From the NCBI GenBank assembly GCA_902615805.1, contig CACMQH010000001.1, positions 221,222 through 285,221 on the forward strand: DNA of 64,000 nt, given 5' to 3'. A model generated the notes under the pieces. It made no database searches. It was not told the origin of the DNA and was given only the letters and a program-made list of their open reading frames with translations. Below, piece by piece: positions 44,705 to 52,831 of this stretch; the first letter of the stretch is position 1, and each line of letters starts with the position of its first letter. The position numbers and the translations under genes were made by a program. The stretch is from Rhodospirillaceae bacterium. Lineage in GTDB: Bacteria > Pseudomonadota > Alphaproteobacteria > TMED109.

Positions 44705-46414
44705 TTAATTCATTAATTTAAATGCTACTAGCAATGCACCTTCATTGATTTGGGAAAACCTAGGATCTATGCTTGGCATAAACATTGCTGGAACCATACC
44801 ACAACAACCTATAGGAAAAAGAATGAATTGCTCTCCCTTTGCTAAATAGGAAATAATACCTGATCTATTTCCTGATCCAACATTAAAATTCCACAACTCT
44901 TTTCCATTTGATAAATCTAGAGCTTTTACATTCCCAAAACTCGTTCCGTAGAAAATCAAATCTCCTGCGGTCGTTAAGACACCTCCAAAGTTTGGGGTTT
45001 CAAATTCCTTTTGCCAGGTAATACTTCCAGTGATAGGATCAGCCGCGACTAATCTAGGTGCTGGTTTATCTTCATGTACAACTGCAGTTGTCATAGCATT
45101 CCAACCAAGCGCACCTGTTTTTCTTTCTATACCTTCAACTACTTCCAAAACATTACAGTAATCTTGTGTCATAGTATACCATAGTCCAGTTTTAGGATTA
45201 AAAGAACCAGGCCCCCATCCTCTAACTCCTCCTATCCATGGACAAATTGTGGTTTCTGTTCCAGGCTTAGGTTCATTTCTTCCAGTTATAGCACCTGTTT
45301 TTGGGTTAACCTCCTTGGCCCAATTTGCAGTTTGAGAAAGTTTCCATACATTATTCAATTTGCCTTCATCTCTATTATAAACATAAACATAACCATTTTT
45401 ATTTAGTGTACTCATCAATCTCTTACCTTCTCGCTCAACGAAAATAAATTCTCCTGATGCATCATAGTCCCAAACATCATGGGGAACTTGTTGATGATAC
45501 CATTTAAGTTCACCTGTTTTTGGAGATAAAGCAACTATACCACTGGTATAAAGATTATCTCCTGGTCTATCATCACCGTCATCAAAATCTGGTGCTGGAT
45601 TTCCTACAGGAAAATATAAAAGATCTAACTCTGGATCATATTGACCTCCCATCCAAGGAAAACCTCCACCGGTTTCTCTATGTTCCGGCAGCCAACTGTC
45701 AGGGTGATCCCTTAAAGTTTCAAACTGCCATACTATCTCTCCACTCTTTGCATCTAGTCCATAAATAGATCCTTTGGCAAATAGCTCTCCTCCAGCTGGA
45801 CCATATACTATCATATTACCAGCAATAACAGGACTAGAGGTAAAGTTACAATTACAAGTTTCAGTTTCTACAACTTTAGTTTGCCAAACTACTTCTCCTG
45901 TTTTTCTATCTAAAGCTACTGCTTGCCCATCTAAAGTACCTATAAAAATATATTCATTTCCAACAGCTAAGCCTCTGCTATAAGGAGAAAACAAAAGAGT
46001 GTTTTCATCAAAGCCTTGATCTACACTTCTATTTTTCAGTTCTGAAAACTCATGAGTGTATTTCCAAAGTTGTTCACCTGAATAGCCATCAACCGCATGT
46101 ACTACATTGTATGAAGCAATATAATAAATCACTCCATCTACCGCAATTGGAGTACTTTGAAGTCCCATCTTTATTTTACCAGGCTGATGCATCCATGCAG
46201 TACCTAAATTTTTTACATTTTTACTAGTAATTTTTTTAAGAGGAGAAAAACTCCAACCTTTATAAGACCCATGATATACAGGCCAGTCTCCCTGTCCTAA
46301 GCCATCATTAGCTACACCAGGCATTGCTATTCTATTTTTAAATTTTTCGTGATCGTCTGCAGCTAATAAATTGAAAAATAAAAAAAAGAATGAACCCAAA
46401 ATTATTTTAATCAT
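44705..46414 (-). CDS. PQQ-dependent alcohol dehydrogenase, predicted lanthanide type
   Basis: 569 residues with a signal peptide (IILGSFFFLFFNLLAADD), a periplasmic eight-bladed propeller with repeated W-motifs (DAKSGEIVWQ, KTGELKWYH), and no C-terminal cytochrome domain. Metal and PQQ residues align with XoxF/PedH: Glu210 (PAGGEL), Asn272 (VGNPAP), catalytic Asp316 and Asp318 in HDVWDYDASG. The second Asp, two after the catalytic one, marks lanthanide-dependent enzymes; calcium types lack it. The vicinal Cys-Cys of methanol dehydrogenases is absent at its usual place (LLFSPYSRGLA); CNC occurs near 187-189. The ribosome site AGGGAG stands before its ATG. It heads the sia-type unit. The substrate alcohol is unknown. 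Confidence 0.88.
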   Translation of the reverse strand: MIKIILGSFFFLFFNLLAADDHEKFKNRIAMPGVANDGLGQGDWPVYHGSYKGWSFSPLKKITSKNVKNLGTAWMHQPGKIKMGLQSTPIAVDGVIYYIASYNVVHAVDGYSGEQLWKYTHEFSELKNRSVDQGFDENTLLFSPYSRGLAVGNEYIFIGTLDGQAVALDRKTGEVVWQTKVVETETCNCNFTSSPVIAGNMIVYGPAGGELFAKGSIYGLDAKSGEIVWQFETLRDHPDSWLPEHRETGGGFPWMGGQYDPELDLLYFPVGNPAPDFDDGDDRPGDNLYTSGIVALSPKTGELKWYHQQVPHDVWDYDASGEFIFVEREGKRLMSTLNKNGYVYVYNRDEGKLNNVWKLSQTANWAKEVNPKTGAITGRNEPKPGTETTICPWIGGVRGWGPGSFNPKTGLWYTMTQDYCNVLEVVEGIERKTGALGWNAMTTAVVHEDKPAPRLVAADPITGSITWQKEFETPNFGGVLTTAGDLIFYGTSFGNVKALDLSNGKELWNFNVGSGNRSGIISYLAKGEQFILFPIGCCGMVPAMFMPSIDPRFSQINEGALLVAFKLMN

Positions 46415-46534
46415 TATAATACTCCCTAAATATTATTGTATATATATAAAATAGCAGTTTATTTTTTTTTTTAAAGTGTAGAGCTTTTAGTAAATAATAA
46501 TTTATTAAATAAAATTTTATTCTATACTTAGAAA

Positions 46535-46858
46535 ATGAGCGTTACTAGAAAACATGCAAGACATAAATTACCTGTTCAGCTATTTTATGACAATCAGCAC
46601 TTAAAACTTATAGACTTCAGTTTAGGTGGAGCTGGTGCAGAATTAGGTAATATTCTGCCACCCGATTCGGGTAGCACTTTAAAGTTAGTTTTAATTTTTC
46701 CCTATAATGGAGAGAATGTAGGATGGGAGATTTCTGCTAAAGTTGTCAGAGTAGATCCAAAAAATAATTTCATAGCATTCGAATTTATAGAAGATGAATC
46801 TTTTAAAAAATTTTCTTTGGCTTTTTATGAAGAAATGAGAAAAAAAGGAATAATATAA
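46535..46858 (+). CDS. PilZ domain protein (c-di-GMP receptor)
   Basis: 107 residues, nearly all PilZ domain. The two c-di-GMP-binding motifs are RKHAR (R5-x3-R9) and DFSLGGAG (DxSxxG), in the correct order and spacing. No other domain is attached, so it is a stand-alone adaptor whose partner is unknown. It is divergent from the quinoprotein-sia unit across 120 bp and is followed after 3 bp by the EAL gene. Confidence 0.9.
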   Translation: MSVTRKHARHKLPVQLFYDNQHLKLIDFSLGGAGAELGNILPPDSGSTLKLVLIFPYNGENVGWEISAKVVRVDPKNNFIAFEFIEDESFKKFSLAFYEEMRKKGII

Positions 46859-46861
46859 ATT

Positions 46862-47857
46862 ATGAATTTCACTGAAATAAAAAAAATCTTATCAAACTCA
46901 GATATTGCATTTTTTGAAGTAGACAAAAATAATTATATAAAATGGAAAAATCACTCTTTCATAAAATTATTTAATTTTATAGAAAGTAAAGAATTAAATG
47001 GTCATTTAACTTTTCAACATAAATCACAAAGTAATTTTCTAATTTTAAAATTTATTAAAAAAAATATTTCTTATAAGGTTGATTTATTAGTTAAAAGAAA
47101 AAATAATAGTATTTATAAAATTAATGACAGCCAAATTAGTAAATTAAAAGTCTTACAAGATGGGATGAATTGCTTTAAAAAAGGCGAAATTAAATTTGCA
47201 ATACAAAAACAATATGATTTAAATAAATCTAAAATATCTGGATATGAATTCTTAGCTAGAATGTATTTACAGAATAGTACTTTAATATCTAATGAAGACT
47301 TTATGCCAATGATAGACAGCACTTATCAGTTAAAAATCTTGATACCAATAGCACTAAGTAAAATAGCTAATTTAAAAAAACATTTAGAAAATAAAATATA
47401 TTGGATTAATGTTTCTGCTGAAAATTTAGAACAAAAATCTTTTTATAAAATATTTTTTAATTTAGTAAAAAAAAATAATTTAGAAAACAAAAACATTGGA
47501 ATAGAAATCACTGAAAGTAATAAAATAAAATCTAATAAAAATATTTTAGATACATTATTAAAACTTAAGGCTAATAAATTCTCAATAGCAATGGACGATT
47601 TTGGTGCAGGATATGCAAATATTAAAAGACTATCAATCTTCCCTGTGGATATAGTAAAGTTAGATAAGTTATTTGTTTCTGACATTAAAAATAAAAAAAC
47701 CCAATTATTAGTAAAAGGAATAGCAGAAATAGGAAATAAAATTGGCTTTTCACTGCTTGCAGAAGGAATTGAAACTAATGACGACTTAATGGTAATTAAA
47801 AGAATGGGAGTAAAGTTTGGACAAGGTTATTTTTTAGGTAAGCCTGAAATTATGTAA
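46862..47857 (+). CDS. EAL-domain c-di-GMP phosphodiesterase
   Basis: 331 residues. The N-terminal 90 residues look like a divergent PAS-type sensor fold (inference); the rest is an EAL domain. The signature is YEFLAR (EFL for EAL, Glu129 kept). Other catalytic residues remain: NVSAEN, GIEITES, AMDDFGAGYAN (Asp-Asp), VKLDKLF (Lys), LLAEGIET and the final GQGYFLGKPE. It should therefore hydrolyse c-di-GMP. It pairs with the PilZ gene and opposes the SiaD-type cyclase encoded across the shared intergenic region. It converges on gshA with a 4 bp gap. Confidence 0.9.
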   Translation: MNFTEIKKILSNSDIAFFEVDKNNYIKWKNHSFIKLFNFIESKELNGHLTFQHKSQSNFLILKFIKKNISYKVDLLVKRKNNSIYKINDSQISKLKVLQDGMNCFKKGEIKFAIQKQYDLNKSKISGYEFLARMYLQNSTLISNEDFMPMIDSTYQLKILIPIALSKIANLKKHLENKIYWINVSAENLEQKSFYKIFFNLVKKNNLENKNIGIEITESNKIKSNKNILDTLLKLKANKFSIAMDDFGAGYANIKRLSIFPVDIVKLDKLFVSDIKNKKTQLLVKGIAEIGNKIGFSLLAEGIETNDDLMVIKRMGVKFGQGYFLGKPEIM

Positions 47858-47861
47858 TTTC

Positions 47862-49223
47862 TTAATAAGACATTTCTTTTATTAAACTTGTAATATTACC
47901 ATCCCAAGTATTATTATAGTCTAGTAATAATTGTTCAGCTGGTGTCATTTTTTCAGTAATTGTTTCTTCTAAAACTTTTAAGAAATGAGTTTCGTTAAGC
48001 CCACTTCCGTCAGTAATATTTCTCCTATTTAAGCCTTCTCTAGAATAATTTATTAACTCTGAGGCTACTTCATTTACAATAATACCATCAACTTTAGCTT
48101 TTAGCCCATCTTTTGCAACATCATATGATAGTTTTTCTACCATTTCAAAATTCCACTTTTTACATAAATCTAAGGCTTTACTTAAAGCTAAATCATCATA
48201 AAGCAATCCTACCCAAAAAGCAGGCAAAGCGCAGGTTCTCCTCCAACTACCTGCATCAGCACCTCTAACCTCTATAAACTGTTTAATCCTCACTTCAGTA
48301 AAAATTGTTGATAAATGATCCTCCCAGTCGCTTATAGTTGGTTTTTCTCCAAGTAATTGAACTAATTCTCCTTTTAAAAAGTCATTGAATGAACTTCCTG
48401 AACAATCAATATATTTACCTTCTCTTTTTACAAAATACATTGGAACCGAAAGTGCAAAATTAATATATTTGAGAAAATTAAAATCTTCATCAAAAGCTAT
48501 TTTTAAAACACCACATCTATCAGGATCAGTATCCATCCATATATATCTTCTTTTACTTAAAAAGCCATTTGGTTTTCCCATACTTAATGGAGAGTTAGCA
48601 AATAAGGCTGTTATGATAGGTTGAATTTTAACCGAAAGTAATGTTTTCTTTTGCATGTCTTGTTCATCTGAATAATCTAAGTTAGCTTGAACAGTACAAG
48701 TATTTAACATCATATCTAAACCTTTCTTACCTTTTGTCGGCATATAGTTTTTCATTATTTTATACCTTGGTTTGGGCATCCAAGGAACAGCATCTCTATT
48801 TTCTTGTGGTCTTAATCCTAGCCCTAATAATGTAATGTTAAGTTTTTTACCTGCCTCTTTTACTAACTTCAAATGTTCATTAGTTTCTTTACAAGCACTG
48901 TGAATATCTTCTAAAGGAGCTCCTGATAGTTCTATCTGACCTCCTGGTTCTAATGTTATTGATTGCTTATCTTTTTTTAACCCAATTACCTTATCTTCTT
49001 CAATTACTTTCTCCCAACCAAACTTTGAAATTTCATTTAAAAAGCTTTCTATTCCATTTAAACTCTCATAATCAGCAGGGGTAAAAATATTTTTTTGTTC
49101 AGAGAAGTTGTAAGCAAACTTTTCATGCTCTGTGCCTACCTTCCAATCCTGTTTGTTTTTATTGCCTAATTTAAACCACTCTACTAATTGTTCTTTAGAC
49201 TCTATTGCCTTTCCTGAGTTCAT
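47862..49223 (-). CDS. gshA: Glutamate-cysteine ligase (plant/alphaproteobacterial GCS2 type)
   Basis: 453 residues. It joins glutamate and cysteine in the first step of glutathione synthesis. KVGTEHEKFAYNF, SITLEPGGQIELSGAP, LLGLGLRPQENRDAVPWMPKPRY and EVRGADAGSWRRTCALPAFWVGL are hallmarks of the type shared by plants and alphaproteobacteria rather than the E. coli type. It follows rsmE by 6 bp on the same strand. The product supports the GST and DsbA-fold isomerase encoded nearby. Confidence 0.95.
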   Translation of the reverse strand: MNSGKAIESKEQLVEWFKLGNKNKQDWKVGTEHEKFAYNFSEQKNIFTPADYESLNGIESFLNEISKFGWEKVIEEDKVIGLKKDKQSITLEPGGQIELSGAPLEDIHSACKETNEHLKLVKEAGKKLNITLLGLGLRPQENRDAVPWMPKPRYKIMKNYMPTKGKKGLDMMLNTCTVQANLDYSDEQDMQKKTLLSVKIQPIITALFANSPLSMGKPNGFLSKRRYIWMDTDPDRCGVLKIAFDEDFNFLKYINFALSVPMYFVKREGKYIDCSGSSFNDFLKGELVQLLGEKPTISDWEDHLSTIFTEVRIKQFIEVRGADAGSWRRTCALPAFWVGLLYDDLALSKALDLCKKWNFEMVEKLSYDVAKDGLKAKVDGIIVNEVASELINYSREGLNRRNITDGSGLNETHFLKVLEETITEKMTPAEQLLLDYNNTWDGNITSLIKEMSY

Positions 49224-49229
49224 TTATAT

Positions 49230-49949
49230 TTACTCTGCATAACTATTTATAATTGATATTGCTAAAACCGCAGCAGTCTCTGCTCTTAAAATTCTATCAA
49301 AAAGCTTTATAGATTTAACATGACTGAAGCTTTTTATAAGTTTCTCTTCTTTATAAGAAAAACCTCCTTCAGGACCTATTAAGAAAGAAATTTTTTTTTT
49401 ATTTATTTTTTTAAGATTATTTTGCAAATAATCATCCTTCCTATTCTCATTACAAAAAAATAGAATATCAGAGTTTTGTTGCGTTTGCTTTAAAATATTT
49501 AATAAAGTACTTTGTTTGTGTAATCTAGGTAAAGTTAATCTTTCAGATACCTCAGATGCTTCTATAATATGAGATAAAACTTTTCTTTCATTAAAATTTT
49601 TATTATTTGTCCTATCTGTAACTATTGGGGTTATTTGTTCAACACCTAGCTCTGTAACTTTTTCAATCATCCATCTTATATTATGATTTTTTATTAAAGA
49701 AAAGTATAATTTTGGACCATACTCTTTGGTCTGTTTTCTTATTTGTTTTTTGCAAGTTAAGTGATCAATATTGAAATCAATTTCTGTTTCCCATTCTCCA
49801 TCTATTCCATTAAAAATATTTACAACTTTTCCTTCAGACAATCTTAGAACATTTTTTAAGTAATGCTTGTTATTACTATTTAATTTTATGCTAATTTTAG
49901 CTTTTAACTCTTTATTGATAAATAATCTTGGTATATTCTTACTGCTCAT
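49230..49949 (-). CDS. rsmE: 16S rRNA m3U1498 methyltransferase RsmE
   Basis: 239 residues of the SPOUT knotted methyltransferase class. It begins with the PUA-like IPRLFINKEL block and ends with the SAM-binding knot SFLIGPEGGFSYKEEKLI and LFDRILRAETAAVLAISI. It methylates U1498 of 16S rRNA in the small subunit. Its ATG (49947-49949) is only 6 bases from the ATG of the divergent ubiA gene, so the promoters must lie within the opposing coding regions. gshA follows after 6 bp. Confidence 0.95.
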   Translation of the reverse strand: MSSKNIPRLFINKELKAKISIKLNSNNKHYLKNVLRLSEGKVVNIFNGIDGEWETEIDFNIDHLTCKKQIRKQTKEYGPKLYFSLIKNHNIRWMIEKVTELGVEQITPIVTDRTNNKNFNERKVLSHIIEASEVSERLTLPRLHKQSTLLNILKQTQQNSDILFFCNENRKDDYLQNNLKKINKKKISFLIGPEGGFSYKEEKLIKSFSHVKSIKLFDRILRAETAAVLAISIINSYAE

Positions 49950-49955
49950 ACAAAT

Positions 49956-50810
49956 ATGTCTATAATAAAAAAATTTTTTTTAGCATCACGATATGATAAA
50001 CCCCATGGAATATTATTACTATATTTTCCTTGTATTTGGGGAATTAATTTAAGTGATATTAATACAACGAATGACATATTTCTATATATTATTTTTTTTA
50101 TAGGTGCCTGCGGTATGAGAGCCTTAGGTTGTTTATGGAACGATTTTAATGACAAAGATTTTGATATTAAAGTAAAAAGAACAAGGTCAAGGCTTATAGC
50201 CTCTAAAAAAATTACAAATAAAACTATTGTAATTTTTTGTTTTATAAATGGCTGTATAGGTTCAGTTCCATTATACTTTATTCCAATAAATTCAGTTATA
50301 ACTTCTTTAAGTATATTACCAATTATAATTATTTATCCTTTTATGAAGAGATTTACTTGGTGGCCACAGCTATGGTTAGGGATATGTTTCAATTGGGGAG
50401 TCTTAGTTGGTTTTTCTGTTTATGATTACAATTTATTCAACTTAGAATTAATATTATTTTATGTAGGTTCTGTTTTCTTCACAATTGGATACGATACTAT
50501 TTATGGGTTTCAAGATATAAAAGATGATGAAAAAATTGGGATTAAATCTACTTCTATAAAATTTAAAAGTAACGCAAAATTATTTTTGTTTTTTATTTAT
50601 TTTATTGCTTTTTCTTTTTGGACATCTTCTTTAGTTTTACTTCATAACTCTATTTTAACACTAGCAATATTTATTTTTCTATGTCTTTTAATTTTAATTA
50701 AAGTACTTTTGACAAATACAAAAGAACCCAACGAATGCAAAAAAAGTTTTATTTATAATAGTTATTTCAGTTTAGGTGTCATATTTGTATTAATAGGAGC
50801 ATCAAATTGA
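49956..50810 (+). CDS. ubiA: UbiA family prenyltransferase (4-hydroxybenzoate polyprenyltransferase)
   Basis: 284 residues, seven to nine membrane helices. It joins a polyprenyl chain to 4-hydroxybenzoate for ubiquinone. The first Asp-rich motif is WNDFNDKDFDIKVKRTRSR, the second YDTIYGFQDIKDDEKIG; the N-terminal SRYDKPHGILLLYFPCIWG fits UbiA. The start sits 6 bases from the divergent rsmE ATG. It is followed by a GT2 gene whose TTG start overlaps the stop (TTGA). Confidence 0.9.
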   Translation: MSIIKKFFLASRYDKPHGILLLYFPCIWGINLSDINTTNDIFLYIIFFIGACGMRALGCLWNDFNDKDFDIKVKRTRSRLIASKKITNKTIVIFCFINGCIGSVPLYFIPINSVITSLSILPIIIIYPFMKRFTWWPQLWLGICFNWGVLVGFSVYDYNLFNLELILFYVGSVFFTIGYDTIYGFQDIKDDEKIGIKSTSIKFKSNAKLFLFFIYFIAFSFWTSSLVLLHNSILTLAIFIFLCLLILIKVLLTNTKEPNECKKSFIYNSYFSLGVIFVLIGASN

Positions 50811-51442
50811 AGTTAGATATCTCTTTAATTACTCCTACATATAATGAGCAAAAAAATATACATATTATAATAGAAAATATAAATTTACTTAAACCTAAAG
50901 AAGTAATTATCGTTGATGGAAACTCAACTGATAATACTAGAAAGCTTTTAAAAAATTTAGAAATAATTAAAACTAAGGCATCAAGAGGCACTCAACTTAA
51001 AAAAGGAGCTAAACATAGTAAGCAAGAGTGGCTTTTTTTTATTCATGCAGATACTAAACTTCATATAGAAAATATTAAAGAGATTAAGTGCTTTATTAAT
51101 AAAGAAAATATTTATAAAGTAGGTTTTTTTCATTTAAATTTTAATAATTCCTCTGTTTTTGCATATTTCATATCTAGATGGGCAAACTTTAGATCGAAAT
51201 TTTTAAATATGCCTTTTGGAGACCAATGTTTATTAATTAATAGACTCTATTATGAGAGTATTGGTGGATATGAAGAAATTGATAAGATGGAAGATATGGA
51301 AATTATGCTAAAAATACCAAATAAAAATAAGTTTTTTTTTAAATCTTATGTTGAAACTTCATTTAGCAAATATAAAAATAATGGAATTATAACTCAGTCA
51401 TTTAAAAATATTTTCAATCAAATTTTTTTTCTATTAAGATGA
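50807..51442 (+). CDS. Family 2 glycosyltransferase (TIGR04283-type)
   Basis: 211 residues of GT-A fold: SLITPTYNEQKNI, EVIIVDGNSTDNTRKLL and the metal-binding FFIHADTKLH. The pattern SRGTQLKKGAKHS and GDQCLLINRLYY fits the TIGR04283 transferase group, found beside TIGR04282 proteins, as here, and sometimes linked to radical SAM or arsenosugar pathways. Neither pathway is visible nearby. It starts with TTG at 50807, overlapping the ubiA stop, and its own stop overlaps the next start by 4 bases. Confidence 0.82.
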   Translation: MKLDISLITPTYNEQKNIHIIIENINLLKPKEVIIVDGNSTDNTRKLLKNLEIIKTKASRGTQLKKGAKHSKQEWLFFIHADTKLHIENIKEIKCFINKENIYKVGFFHLNFNNSSVFAYFISRWANFRSKFLNMPFGDQCLLINRLYYESIGGYEEIDKMEDMEIMLKIPNKNKFFFKSYVETSFSKYKNNGIITQSFKNIFNQIFFLLR

Positions 51443-52029
51443 AAAAAAAGGTTTTTATAATGAGCAAAGCACCTTTTCAAGGATTAATTAAAAATAGATT
51501 ATCTAAGGAGATAGGTTATAGAAAAAGTAAAAGATTAGTCACCAAAGCTATCGAAAAAGTTAATAAAATTTTTCTGCATAAAAAAAAAGAGTATAGCCTT
51601 TCATGGTTTTTATTACCCCGTCAAAAATTTAGAACATATTCCTTTACTATAAGTGAAGATACTATTTTACAACCTAAAGGCAATTTAGGTCATAAAATGT
51701 GGGCTTTACTAAAAACTCAAAATAGTTCATCTATAATAGTAGGTACTGATATTCCTAGTTTAAATATAATTGCAATATCTTTAGCTTTTAAAAAGCTTAC
51801 AATTACTGATATGGTAATAGGACCCACATATGATGGCGGGTTTTGGTTAATAGGGCACTCCACTAAAAAAAAACATCTCAATCCTTTTAATAATATTAGA
51901 TGGAGCACCAAGAATACTTTATCTGATCTAATTAAAAATCTAAAAAAAATGAAACTTTCTTATGAATTTACTCATAAACTAAGAGATATTGACAATAAAG
52001 CTGATTATTGCGAAAATAATAAAGATTAG
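51439..52029 (+). CDS. TIGR04282-type glycosyltransferase (DUF2064)
   Basis: 196 residues of nucleotidyl/glycosyltransferase A-like fold. The family blocks are FIMSKAPFQGLIKNRLSKEIG (nucleotide-binding loop), VGTDIPSLN, VIGPTYDGGFWLIG and the final RDIDNKADY. It pairs with the TIGR04283-type gene through an ATGA overlap. Proteorhodopsin follows after 49 bp with its own strong ribosome site, so it may have a separate promoter. Role in this organism is unknown. Confidence 0.82.
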   Translation: MKKKVFIMSKAPFQGLIKNRLSKEIGYRKSKRLVTKAIEKVNKIFLHKKKEYSLSWFLLPRQKFRTYSFTISEDTILQPKGNLGHKMWALLKTQNSSSIIVGTDIPSLNIIAISLAFKKLTITDMVIGPTYDGGFWLIGHSTKKKHLNPFNNIRWSTKNTLSDLIKNLKKMKLSYEFTHKLRDIDNKADYCENNKD

Positions 52030-52078
52030 TATTTACTAATGAGACGTATATTTTAATAACCTTTGAAGGGAGAAAATT

Positions 52079-52765
52079 ATGAATGGACAATTAGATCCGT
52101 CAGATTACACGGGAATGAGTTTTTGGATTATTTCTGCTGCTATGGTTGCTGCCACTTTTTTCTTTTGGGTAGAAAGAGACAGAGCTGTAGGTAAATGGAA
52201 AACATCCTTAACTGTTGCTGCTATGGTTACAGGTATCGCAGCAATACACTACTTTTATATGAGGGGTGTATGGGCAAGTACAGGAGAATCTCCGTTAGTA
52301 TTTAGATATGTAGACTGGCTTTTAACAGTGCCACTACAAATAGTTGAGTTTTATCTGATACTAGCTGCAATTGCTGTAGTTAAATCATCATTATTTTGGA
52401 GATTATTGATAGCTTCAGTAATTATGCTTGTAGCAGGATATTTAGGTGAAGTTGGATCTGTAAATGTTTGGGCTGGTTTTGTAGTTGGAATGCTTGGATG
52501 GCTTTACATCATATATGAAGTATTTGCAGGAGAAGCTAGTCAGATAAATGCTAGCAAAGGAACAGCAGCAAGTCAAAGAGCCTTTAATGCACTTAGACTT
52601 ATAGTTACTATAGGCTGGGCAATATATCCTATAGGTTATGTTGTTGGTTATACAGGAGGAGGAAGCGCAGAAGGTCTTAATATAATTTATAACCTAGCTG
52701 ATTTTATAAATAAAATCGCATTTGGTGTAGTTATATGGGCTGCTGCTACTTCAGACTCAAAGTAA
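52079..52765 (+). CDS. Proteorhodopsin, blue-absorbing type
   Basis: 228 residues, seven membrane helices; a light-driven proton pump in the inner membrane. Residues read directly: proton acceptor Asp79 (D97 in green proteorhodopsin) in RYVDWLLTVP, proton donor Glu90 (E108), His57 (H75) in AIHYFYMR, retinal Schiff-base Lys212 (K231) in ADFINKIAFG. The spectral-tuning site (position 105) is Gln87, the blue-absorbing variant typical of deeper or open-ocean water. Strong ribosome site GAAGGGAGA upstream. A terminator follows, then the carotenoid/retinal genes. Confidence 0.97.
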   Translation: MNGQLDPSDYTGMSFWIISAAMVAATFFFWVERDRAVGKWKTSLTVAAMVTGIAAIHYFYMRGVWASTGESPLVFRYVDWLLTVPLQIVEFYLILAAIAVVKSSLFWRLLIASVIMLVAGYLGEVGSVNVWAGFVVGMLGWLYIIYEVFAGEASQINASKGTAASQRAFNALRLIVTIGWAIYPIGYVVGYTGGGSAEGLNIIYNLADFINKIAFGVVIWAAATSDSK

Positions 52766-52785
52766 AATTTTTTTACTTTTTGAAA

Positions 52786-52821
52786 AAAACATGCCTTACT
52801 TTTTAAGGCATGTTTTTTTTT
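52786..52821 (+). terminator. Rho-independent terminator after proteorhodopsin
   Basis: ACATGCCTTA (52789-52798) pairs perfectly with TAAGGCATGT (52804-52813) around a 5-base loop, followed by eight T residues and preceded by A residues that extend the stem. It lies 21-56 bp after the proteorhodopsin stop and 10 bp before crtI. It would limit readthrough from the rhodopsin gene into the carotenoid genes. Confidence 0.9.
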
Positions 52822-52831
52822 ATTCTAAAAT

